Source: JAGMES01 sp023128035 (GTDB taxonomy: Bacteria > Bacillota > Halanaerobiia > DY22613). Taken from it: a stretch of 23,174 bases of DNA. The stretch covers positions 1-23,174 of the forward strand of contig DAOVRZ010000097.1 in assembly GCA_030627905.1 (NCBI GenBank). The letters are read 5' to 3'. Shown in pieces: positions 8,901-20,900 of this stretch (positions within the stretch are counted from its first letter, which is position 1; each line of letters begins with the position of its first letter). A program made the translations under genes and the position numbers. The notes below the pieces were generated by a model, which searched no databases, was not told the origin of the DNA, and worked only from the letters and a program-made list of their open reading frames with translations.

Positions 8901-11900
8901 TCCTGCAAAACTCCCGCTAGTTGATTAGCTTTAGCATTTAACTCTTTAAATGAAATTTTTTGATCCTCAAAGCAAACTGCTATTTTATCTGGTTCTCTCT
9001 CAACAAGTTCTTCAAATAATTGATAAATTGTTTCTTTCTCTAGATACTCTTTACTAGTATCATTAAAGTCAAATAATAGCTCATTTTTTTCTTCTGATGC
9101 AAGCATTTCAATCTCTCGTAACTCTATCTCTAGATTTTGAGTAATTTCATTTAATATGTTTACAAAATGAGATAATAACCTTTGCATTGTTTCTTTCTGA
9201 TATAGACCAATACTATACTCAAGCATAAACTTGATTTTATTATTTATCTCAACTGCCCTTAAAGTCATATCAAACTTTGATTCTTTATCTGCAACCTGAT
9301 AAGGAGTGAATTTAAAATCATCAAATTTGATTTCTGCCTGCTCCATATTCTGCATTGTAAACATAACATCAAATAGTGGACTTCTGCTTAAATCTCTTTC
9401 AACATTCAGTTTCTCCACTAATCTCTCAAATGGATAATCCTGATTATTATATGCTCTTAGAGAATTTTCTTTAATCTCTAGTAGAAATTCTGCAAAAGTT
9501 TTAGAGTTTTTTGGATATGCTCGCATAGCTAGAGTATTAATAAATAACCCAATTATCTGATCTAATTCTGCATGGAATCTGCCGGCACTTGGTGAACCGA
9601 CAACAATATCTTCCTGACCAGAATATTTAGATAGTAAAACATAATATGCAGATAACAAAGTCATATATAGAGTAGCACCATTTTTCTTTGACAATTGATT
9701 AAGTCTAGCTGTAAGTTCTCTGGTTACTTCAAAATTAACTAAATCACCTTTAAAACAGATTTCTTTTGATCGTGTAAAATCTGTCGGCATATTTAATACA
9801 GGAAGCTCTCCTTTAAACATCTCCAGCCAGAATTCTTCTTGATTTTTAATTTCAGAAATCTGGAATCTATGTTTCTGCCAAACAGCAAAATCTTTATAGT
9901 GGATTCTTAAATCTGGCAACTCTTTTCCACGATATAATAAGGACCATTCATTGATCAAAATATTCATTGAGATTCCATCAGCTATAATATGATGCATATC
10001 ATACATCAACAAATATTGATCTACTATTTTAAGCACCTTTACTCTAAATAGGGGTGCTTTTCGTAACTCAAAAGGTCTGATAAATTCTGAAATAATTTTT
10101 TCTACTTCTCTTTTCGACCCTTCCATATATTCTAGATTGAATTCTAGATCCTTGTGAATTTTTTGCATTGGTTCACCATTAACTAAATCAAAAGAAGTTC
10201 TTAAAGCTTCATGTCTTTCCACCAAATCTTTAAATGCTTTCTCCAATCGTTCTAAACTTAAATCTCCATCTATCAGCATCAGATTAGGCATATTATAGCT
10301 TGTGGTCTCACTTTCTAACTGATTTAGAATAAATAATCTTTTTTGTGCTGAAGAAAGTGGATAATACTCTCTATCTTCTACTTTTTCAATTGAGGAAAAT
10401 CTTTTTTCCTCTGCAAGGCTAACAAATTCAGCAAGTTCTTTAACAGTAGGACACTTAAAGATATCTTTTAGAGAGATTTCGATATTGAATGTTTGATTCA
10501 TTTTCGAAGCTATAGAAGCGCCCTTTAATGAATGGCCACCTAGCTCAAAAAAATTATCATAAATTCCTACTTTGGCTGTGCCTAATACTTCTGACCAAAT
10601 TATTACTATACTCTCTTCGATTTTGTTCGTAGGTGCTACATATTCTGTCGTTACTCTTCCATCAGGTTTTGGTAGTGATTTTCGGTCGATCTTTCCATTA
10701 GGTGTATGCGGCATTTCTTCGAGAATAATAATATGTGCTGGAACCATATAGTTAGGCACTCTATTTGCTAGAAATAGCCTCACATCTCCTACCAATACTT
10801 CCTCTTCTGTCACTATATAAGCACACAAATATTGCATGCCATCAGCATCCTTTAAATCTATGACGAGAGCATCTTTGATTGATTTGAATTCGAGCAATTG
10901 AGCTTCAATCTCGCCTAGCTCTATTCTAAATCCGCGAACTTTAACTTGATGATCTATTCTCCCCAAAAATTGAATACTTCCATCAGGTAACCATCTTCCC
11001 AGGTCACCTGTTCTATACATTCTTGTTTTTGCATATGGGTTAAACACAAACTTTTCATTAGTCAAATCTACCCTATTTAAATAACCTCTTGACAATCCAA
11101 CTCCAGATAAACATAACTCTCCTACTACACCAATTGGTGTGAGCTGATTATTTTTATCGAAAATATATATTTGCGTATTAGCAATTGGTTTACCTATGGT
11201 TACTTGAGAACTATCTTGAATATTTCTATGTACAGTAGAGGTTATGCTATTTTCAGTAGGGCCATATTCATTAACCATTTCTATATTTGGATTAAAGTTT
11301 CTGCTCATTTCAATCAGTTTTGTAGTGATTGCTTCACCACCCATAATTATTACTTTCAATGATGCAGCCTCTTCAACGGTCAAATTCTCTAGTAACTTCA
11401 TATATAAGGACGGCGGACAAAGTAAGTAAGTTATTTTTTTTGTAACGATATAGTTTAGTAACACCTCAAGATCTTTGGATTCACTATCCTTTACAAGCAC
11501 AATTTGACCACCTGATGATAATGTCCCAAAAAAACTGATCAAAAATGCATCAAATGCAAATGAGACTATCTGGAGTAAGCGATCTTCGCTAGACATTTGA
11601 TATTCATTTTTAAACCAATAGATTGTATTTGCTATACTACCATGTTCAATCATTACCCCTTTAGGCTTACCAGTTGTTCCAGAAGTATAGATAATATAAG
11701 CTAAATCTGTAAGTTGATTGATTGAGTCAAGATTATTTACATCCTGATGATAATTAGCTTCATCATCCAGAAAAATAATCTCACCTGTAAACTGAATAGT
11801 TTCAGTTAGATGGCGCAGGCTTAATAAAAGATTTGTCCTACTATCATCTAGAATAAAGTTGATTCTTTCTTCTGGATACTCAGTATCAATTGGAAGATAT

Positions 11901-14900
11901 GCTCCTCCTGCCTTTAAGATTGCAAATATTGCCACAGCCATCTTAAGTGATCTTTCAACCATTATTCCTGCAACTTGATCTGGCTTGAGACCTTTTAGTC
12001 TAAGTGTTCTAGCAAGTTGATTGGCTCTTTCATTTAATTCTTGATATGTTAGATTTTGTCTGTCAAATGTGATGGCGATCTCAGCTGAATGTTTTTGAAC
12101 CTGTTCTTCAAATAATTGATATATTGTTGTTTCAACTATATCATTTTTGGTATTATTAAAATCATATATTAGCTTCTGCTTTTCTTCGGGAGAGATTATT
12201 TCAATTTCTGAAAGCTTTAATGTTGGGTTTTCAATTATATTAGCGAGCAATACTGTGAAGTTATTTAATAATCTCTCGATAGTTTCGCGTTTAAAGAGTT
12301 TTGTCCAATAATACAGGGCCAGCTCCAGCCCATCCGCCCCCTCCGTAACCTGCAACGTAAAATCGAATTTAGCAACCTGATTAGTAAAATCATAAGGGGT
12401 GAACTTTAAATCTGGAATAGCGATCTCTTTAACATTTCTATTTTGTAAAACTAGCATAGTATCAAATAATGGGTTTCTGCTTAAGCTCCGTTCAACACTA
12501 AGCTTCTCTACAAGCATTTCAAACTGATAATCCTGATTTTCGAAAGCTTCCAAACAGCTTTGGCGAACATCGTTTAAAAATTCTACAAAGGTCTTGTCAT
12601 CTGAGACATTATTTCTCAAAGCAAGTGTATTAACAAACATTCCAATAATATTCTCTAAATCAGCATGTTCTCGACCGGCTATTGGAGAGCCTACAACAAT
12701 ATCTTCTTGACCTGTGTATCTAGATAATAGTACGGTATATGCTGCTAATAAAATCATAAACTGTGTAGCGTTATTCTTTGATACAAGTTCAGAAAGACTC
12801 GAAGTTAATTGGCTATCCAGAGTTTGATATACTACATCACCTTCGTATCCCTTTAAAGAAGGTCTTGGAAAATCTGTCGGCATATTAAGAATTGGGAGTT
12901 CTCCCGCAAATCTCTCCAACCAATAATTTTCTTGTTTTTTAAACTTTTCGGATAAGAAAAATTCATTCTGCCAAACTGTAAAATCCTTATACTGAATTTT
13001 TAAGTCTAACAGTTTTGTGCCTGCATATAGGTTAATAAATTCATCTACTAGAATACCTCTTGAAAATCCATCAGAGATACTATGATGCATATCAGAAATA
13101 AAGAAATATTTATCAATAGTCTTTAACAACCCTACTCTTAACAATGGTGCTTTGCTTAAATCAAAAGACTGCATAAATTTTTTCACGATCTCTTCAATCT
13201 CATCTTCTGCTGTTTCTAGATAAAAGATATCTAAATCTACATCCTGCTGAATTTTTTGAACAGGTACTCCATCAATTAATTCAAAAGAAGTTCTAAAAGC
13301 TTCATGTCGTCTAACTAGCTCATTTATTGCTATTTCAAAACGATTATAGTCCAAATTGCCTTCGATAATTAACGTTGTTGGCACATTATAGCCAATATTA
13401 ACTTCACTCATCTGATGCAAAAGGAAAATCCTCATTTGCGCTGATGATAACGGATAATATTCTTTTTCTTCTGTCTTTCCTATAGATACATATTTGCTCT
13501 GTTCTATATTATTGATATGATTAGCAAGTTCTTTAATGGTAGGTTTTTCAAATACTGCTGTTAATGATATCTCTACATTCATTTCTCTAAACATTCTACC
13601 TACCAATTGTGTAGCTTTTAAGGAATGGCCTCCTAGATCAAAAAAATTATCATAAATTCCGATCTTCTCTACTTCCAATAAATCTGACCAAATCTCTACA
13701 ATTTTTTCTTCTAATGTATTCGTCGGAGCTATGTATTTGGTATCAAGATTTATACTCTCTTGTGGCAAAGGTAATCTCTTACGATCTAACTTTCCATTTG
13801 CAGTCATTGGGAAATGATCTAACTGAACAAAATAAGCTGGAATCATATAGTCAGGTAAATTTTTTCTCAAGTAATTTTTAAGTACTGAGACTGCTTCCTC
13901 TCCAATAATATATGCTGTAAGATAATTATTACCATCTCCATCTTTACTAGCAATAATTACTACATCTTGAACAGAAGCATGGTTTAATAACTGTTTTTCG
14001 ATCTCACCAACTTCAACTCTGAAACCTCTTATTTTAACCTGGTGATCTATTCTTCCGATAAATTCTACCATACCATCTGGTAGAATTCTCGCCAGGTCAC
14101 CTGTTTTATATAATCTTTCTCCTTTTATGAAAGGACTTTCAATAAATCTTTCATTAGTAAGATGCTGATTATTCACATAACCTCTAGCCAATCCTTCTCC
14201 TGAAATACATAATTCTCCTATAACTCCTACTGGTTGAATCTGATTGTTTTGATCTAATACATATGCCTTAACATTGCTGTTCGGTTTACCTATTGTGGGT
14301 CTCTTAGCAAAGGTTGTTAAACTATCTTGATCAATCATTATGCTTAAGCAACCTATTGTAGTTTCAGTTGGACCATAGTGATTCATAAATATTATTTCGG
14401 GATAGTGTTGTAAGTAAATTTCTAAATCATTTATTCTAATCTTCTCTCCACCTAAGACGATCATTCTGAGAGTGTTCAATTTATTAGCGATAAAATTAGG
14501 ACTATTGATCAACATATTAAACATAGATGGTGTTGCTTTTATCAATGTAATTGAGTTGGAAGAAAGATAATCAATCAGTAAGTTGCCATCTTTATATAAA
14601 GTATCTGAAACTATATGTAAACTAGCTCCACTCACTAAAGTTGACCAAAATACTGTATACCCTAAATCAAAAGCATATGATGAGAGCAGAATGGACAAAT
14701 CGGTCTGAGTTACCTTAGCCTCGTGAATAAACCAACTAAGATAATTAACCACTGATTGATGCTCAATAGCTACCCCTTTTGGTTTTCCAGTAGAACCAGA
14801 AGTATAAATAATATAAGCTAGGTTACTCTGATTACTAACTTGATGTAGGTTCTGAGATTCATCAGCATATACCAGGGTATCAAGAAATACTCTATCAATC

Positions 14901-17900
14901 TCAATATTGCTGACTTTTCGAAGCTCAGATTGAGTTAGCAGAATCTCTGTTCCTGAATCATGCAACATATAATCAATCCGTTCATCTGGATAGTCTAGAT
15001 CAATTGGAAGATAAACACCCCCAACTTTTAAAATCCCTAAGATTCCTACAACCATCTCGACTGAGTGTCCTACTAAAATTCCAACTACTGATTCCTGGCA
15101 CACACCTTTATCTCTCAAAACTTGCGCTAGATAGTTCGCCTTAGCATTTAATTCTCTGTATGTATATCGTTGATCATTATAGATAACTGCAATATTTTCT
15201 GGTGTTTTATCAACACATTCTTCAAATAATTGCTGAATTGTCTTTTCCTTTGGATAATCTGCTTTTGTATCATTAAATTTTACTACTAAATCATGTTTCT
15301 CATCTTCTCCAATCATCTCAAGTTCTGAAACCAATAATTCTGGGTTCTTGAGCGTCTTATCAATTAGGTTAGCTAAATAACTGGAAATAAGATTTATATC
15401 AGTAGAATCAAATAGTTGGGTGTTATATGTAAGTTTTATTGTCGTTCTTTCATTACTTCCCACAACAACTGCTAAATCATAGTTAGTTAATGAATAAATT
15501 GAATTAAAAGAGATATTAAAACCAACATCTTTTACTTTCACAGAACTTAGTGGATAATTTTCATATACCAAAAGTGTATTAAATAAAGATTGACTGTTAT
15601 CAATATTGCTAACTTTTTGTATCTCAGTTAATGAAATATACCCGTCTTCTCTGATCTCTACTAACTCACGATTAAGATCTGTTAGCATTTCTTTGATTCT
15701 ATAACCATCTTTGTTCCTAACTACTACAGGAAGTGTGTTAATAAATAAACCTACTATATTTTCGACACCATCAATCTCCCCTGGTCTTCCTGAAACAGTC
15801 ATTCCAAAGCAGCTTTTGTCTGTATTATTATATTTCTGAAGCAGAATTCCCCAGGCTGTTTGAATCAGGGCATTCATGGTTATATTCTTCTTCTTGCAGA
15901 ATTGATTGATCTTGGCTGTTTTTTCTTGATCAAATTCCAGTTGAACTGTTTCAGCTTTAGTTATAACCTCTTTATTACTTACGTTTTTATCTACTGGTAG
16001 CAATGTCGGTTCTGTGAAATCATGCAAATAATCTTTCCAAAACTTTTTACTTTTTCGCCAATCATGCTTCTTGTACCATTCTAAATAATCGCTGAAATCT
16101 ACTGATGATTTAGCTGACATCTTTGTGTCAGTTGTTAGAGCATAATATATTTCGAGTAGGGATTGGATAACTACTGGCCCGCTCCAACCATCTAATACGA
16201 TATGGTGGAATGTCCAACAAACATAATATTTATCCTCAGATAGTTTTATTAAAGACAAGCGATTTAATTTTCCTTTATTAATATCTAAACCATTATCCAA
16301 ATCTCCATTTTTGAATTCAATAATATATTTTTCTTGTTCAATGCTATCTTTATCTGATATATCATGTTCGTGTATTTCTACATCTTTATCTTGTAAAACT
16401 ATTTGAACTGGCTTCTTAGACTCTTTCCAAACAAACTCTGTCCTAAATATTTCGTGACGGTCAAGAGTTTTTGTCCAGGACTTTTTAAACATTTCTATAT
16501 CAATATCTCCATCTATAAAGTAGCCGATTTGCTCACAATAATTAGTTCCCTTTTCATTAGATAAACTGTGGAATAACATCCCTTCCTGCATTGGAGTAAG
16601 TGGATTGATCTTTAATATATTGCTATATCTCTTCGCAATAAGTTCAAATCCTTCAAGATCAAATATCCTCTCTGCTCTAAAATCAGAAGGAGTTACAGAG
16701 GATTCTATTTTATTGACACAGTGATCGATCAAATTCAGTAACTGTTCTTTATATAGCATCATAAAATCAGCAATAAGATCATCTTGAATATACTTTAAGT
16801 TATAATCTACTCTTAATTCCAACCTGCCATTTATACACAATCCAATAATATCAATCAAATTAACATGACTATTTTCATAATGAATTCCTGTTCCAATCTC
16901 CTCTATACAATCGTTAAGAATGCTTTTATCATTTTTTGCTATCACTCCATCAAATTGTCCTAAGTAATTAAACGAAATCTCAGGATTTAGTTGTTGCAAT
17001 TTTGACTGATTCTGCAAATATCTTGCAATCCCACAGTTAATACCTCTATCTGGTATCTTACGTAGATTTTCTTTAACATATTTGATTGATTTCTCAATGT
17101 TTTCTTGACGTTCAAAATAAACAGGGTAACTACTAGTAAACCAACCTACTGTTCTTGAGATATCTACATCTTCAATTATCTCTTCTCTTCCATGACCTTC
17201 TAAAGTCAATAACAAATTTTCAGATTCCATCACTTCCATTAATGAATTAGCTAAAGCGGTCAAGAGAATATCATTAATCTCCGTATTATAAGCAAAGTTA
17301 ACCTTAGTTAATAAGATTTCGGTTTGAGTTTCATCTAACTGAATATTTTTCCTTTTAAAGTATTTCCAATAATTATGCTCAGATTCTGTAGTAACTAGTG
17401 ATTTTACTTTTGATGTATCTATCTTCTCCCAGTACTCTATGTCGATATTTTCTTCTTTAGCGTATTCATTTAACTTAGAACTCCACTCTTTAAAAGAGGT
17501 TGTTTTTAGTGGAAGAGTTTTTTGCAATTTAGATTGATATAGCTCTTCTAAATCTTCTAATAGTATTCTCCAAGATACACCATCAATTACTAAATGATGA
17601 ATAGGAATCAATAATCTTTTTCCATTACTACCAAGATCAAAGATAAATGCTTTAATTAATAAATCATTTTCTAAATCCAAATTATTCTGAAGTTCTTCAC
17701 TGATCTGTTTGATTTTCTCTTTTTGAACTTTGTAAGAATAGGCTGCAAAATCTATCACATCTAATTCAAAATCAATCTCGTCATTTCTCCGATTAAACTG
17801 AACAATCTGGTCATCATCAAACTTATATCCCATCCTTAAAGCATCATGAGTTTTGATAAGTTTTCTAAATACTTCTTCTAATAATTCTAAATCCACGTCA

Positions 17901-20900
17901 TCCTTTATAGAGAATATATTTGATTGATTCCAATAATGTTGGTAAGTAAATTTTTGATGAAAGAACCAGTTTTGAATCGGTGTCAGTAACACTTCCCCTT
18001 CCACATCATCTTGAGAGATTGTAAACTTCTTTTTTCGATAATCTACGTTTTCTAAAATATTAGTAATGGTTTTATATCTAAAAATATCTTTAACCGTAAT
18101 ATTGTGTCCTCTTTGACTGGCTCTAGCTACTATTTGAATTGCTCTGATGGAATCGCCACCTAACTCAAAAAAATTATCACTTATTCCCACACACTCTACT
18201 CCCAAAACTTCTGACCATATCTTAGCCAATTTCTCTTCTGTTTCGTTTCCAGGAGCAATATATTCATTATCATTACTTTTTATCTCAGGTCGTGGTAAAG
18301 CTTTGCGATCAATCTTTCCATTAGCGGTTACTGGCATATTTTCAAGTATGACAAAATATTGGGGAATCATATAGTCTGGTAACTCTTTAGATAAATATTT
18401 TTTCAAATCAGATATTGAGATCTCTCCAATAATATAAGCTACCAAATATTTATTATCATATTTATCAGCTATATCTACAACCACTGCTTCTCTAACTGCT
18501 TCATGACTTAATATTTGATTTTCAATCTCACCAGGTTCAATTCTATATCCTCTGATCTTTACCTGTTGATCTACTCTACCCAAAAATTCAATACTACCAT
18601 CTGGAAGCCATCTTGCAAGATCGCCTGTTCTGTACATTCTTTCGTTAGTATATGGATTGATAGTAAATTTTTCTTTAGTCAGTTCTTCTCGATTTAAATA
18701 TCCTCTAACAAGGCTTTTACCAGATATACATAACTCACCTGGAATTCCAATTGGTTGCAACTGATTGGAATTCCCCAGAATATAAATTTGTGTATTATAA
18801 ATAGGTTTACCGATTGGAATATTCGCATAATCTTCGGTAATCTCACAGGCTGTTGCTACTACAGTGTCTTCTGTTGGCCCATAATTATTGAAGAGTTGAT
18901 AATTTCTCTTGATATAAGATTTTAATCTATCTCCACCGGTAAGTAATTTTCGCAATGAAGGTATTTCTAAATTCATAAATTGCTCACAAATTTGCGTTGG
19001 TAAGAAACTAATAGTTATCTGATTTTCTTCAAAGTAGTTACTAAGTTTTTTGATATCTAATCTCATCTCTTCACTGATAATATAAATTGTCACACCTTTA
19101 ATTATGTAAGGGAAAATCTCCCATACTGAAGCATCAAATCCGAACCCTGCATATTTGGTGCTCCTATCTGCTTCAGTAACTTGATAATAGTCATTATGCC
19201 AATATATTAAATTCAATAGTGACCTATGTTCTACTAATACTCCTTTAGGTTTACCAGTTGAGCCAGAAGTATGGATCACATATGCTAGATTATTAATTTG
19301 CTTAATCATTTCTAGATTTGAAGCATCATTTTCATATAACTCTTCATCATCTAAATTAATAATCTCACCCGCAAAATCAATTTTATTAAACGATTTCTTA
19401 GAAGATAGGCATAGACAAGTTTGGCTGTCAGCAAGCATATACCTTATTCGCTCTATTGGATACTCAGGATCAATTGGTAAATAAGCTCCTCTAGCTTTTA
19501 GAATAGCTAAAATTCCAATAAACATTTCAATACCTTGTCGAACTATAATACCTACAATCTGATCAGTTTTTACTCCTTTTTCTCGTAACATTCTCGCTAA
19601 TTGATTGGATTTTTGGTTTAAAAGTTGATATGTAATTTTCTCATTCTCAAATACTAGAGCTAATTTATCAGGATTTCTCTTAACCTGTTCTTCAAACAAT
19701 TGGGTTATAGTTTTGTCAGTTGGGTTATCCTTATAGGTATCATTAAATGTAAAGAGAATCTGCTTCTTCTCTTCTTCTGATATAATTTCAATATCTTTAA
19801 GACTTATATCTGGATTTTTAACTACCTCTCTTATGATATTAATATAATGATAACCCATTCTTTTAATAGTCTCATCTTTAAATAATGTTGTCCTATATTC
19901 GATATCAAAATCAATTCCATTCTCAGTGTCCACAGCATTTAAAGTTAGATCAAATTTGGCTATTTTATTTTCAAATGGATAAGGTGTGAATTTTATATTT
20001 CCGGCTGATTTTTGAGTGAAGTTAAAATTTTGTAATGCAAATACTGTATCAAATAATGGATTACGACTTAAATCTCTTTCTAAGCCTAATCTTTCTACTA
20101 ACATTTCAAACTGATAATCTTGGTTCTCATATGCTAATAATGCATTATCTTTGACTTCTGCTATAAATTCTGCAAAAGTTTTATCCTCTGTAGGATAATT
20201 TCTCATAGCTAACATATTCACAAACATTCCCATGATCTTCTCTAAATCGGGATGTGAGCGGTTAGCTATAGGTGAACCGATTACTATATCTTCTTGTCCA
20301 GCATATTTTGCTAATAAAATATTGTACACTGCCAATAAAATCATATATAATGTTGTGCTGCTACCTGATGCAAGTTCTTTTAGTTGATCTGCTAAATCTC
20401 TTACTATGTGAAACTTACTAACTGATCCTGTAAAGTCCATAACTGCAGGACGCAAATAATCAGTGGGCAGATTAAGTACTGAAATCTCTTCACTAAAGAT
20501 ATCTAACCAGAACTTTTCTTGTACTTTGATTTCATCAGACTGTAAAAAATTATTTTGCCATTCTGAAAAATCTTTGTACTGAATCTTTAATTTAGGTAAA
20601 TCATTGCCATCATGCAATTGAATAAAATCTTCTATTAATATCTCCATTGAAAGTCCATCAGAGATGATGTGATGCATATCAATCATCAATAAGTGTTTAT
20701 TTTTATCTTTTATCTTCAAAAGATCCACTCTCAATAGTGGAGCTTGACTTAGATCAAATGGTTGAATAAATTTTTTAACACTTTTTGCGATTTCATTCTC
20801 ATCAATTTCAGCATACCTTATGTCAAAATCTACATCTTCATAAATTATTTGAACTGGTTCTCCATCAATTAAGATAAACGAACTTCTTAACACTTCATGT

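Noticed and set aside
16690..18005. Epimerase region after T2 considered as another condensation domain
   Set aside because: It has epimerase-type motifs (HHLVIDGVSW, EGHGRE, VGWFTS, NYLGQF), follows a GGDS carrier and precedes a DCL-type C domain, so it is an E domain.
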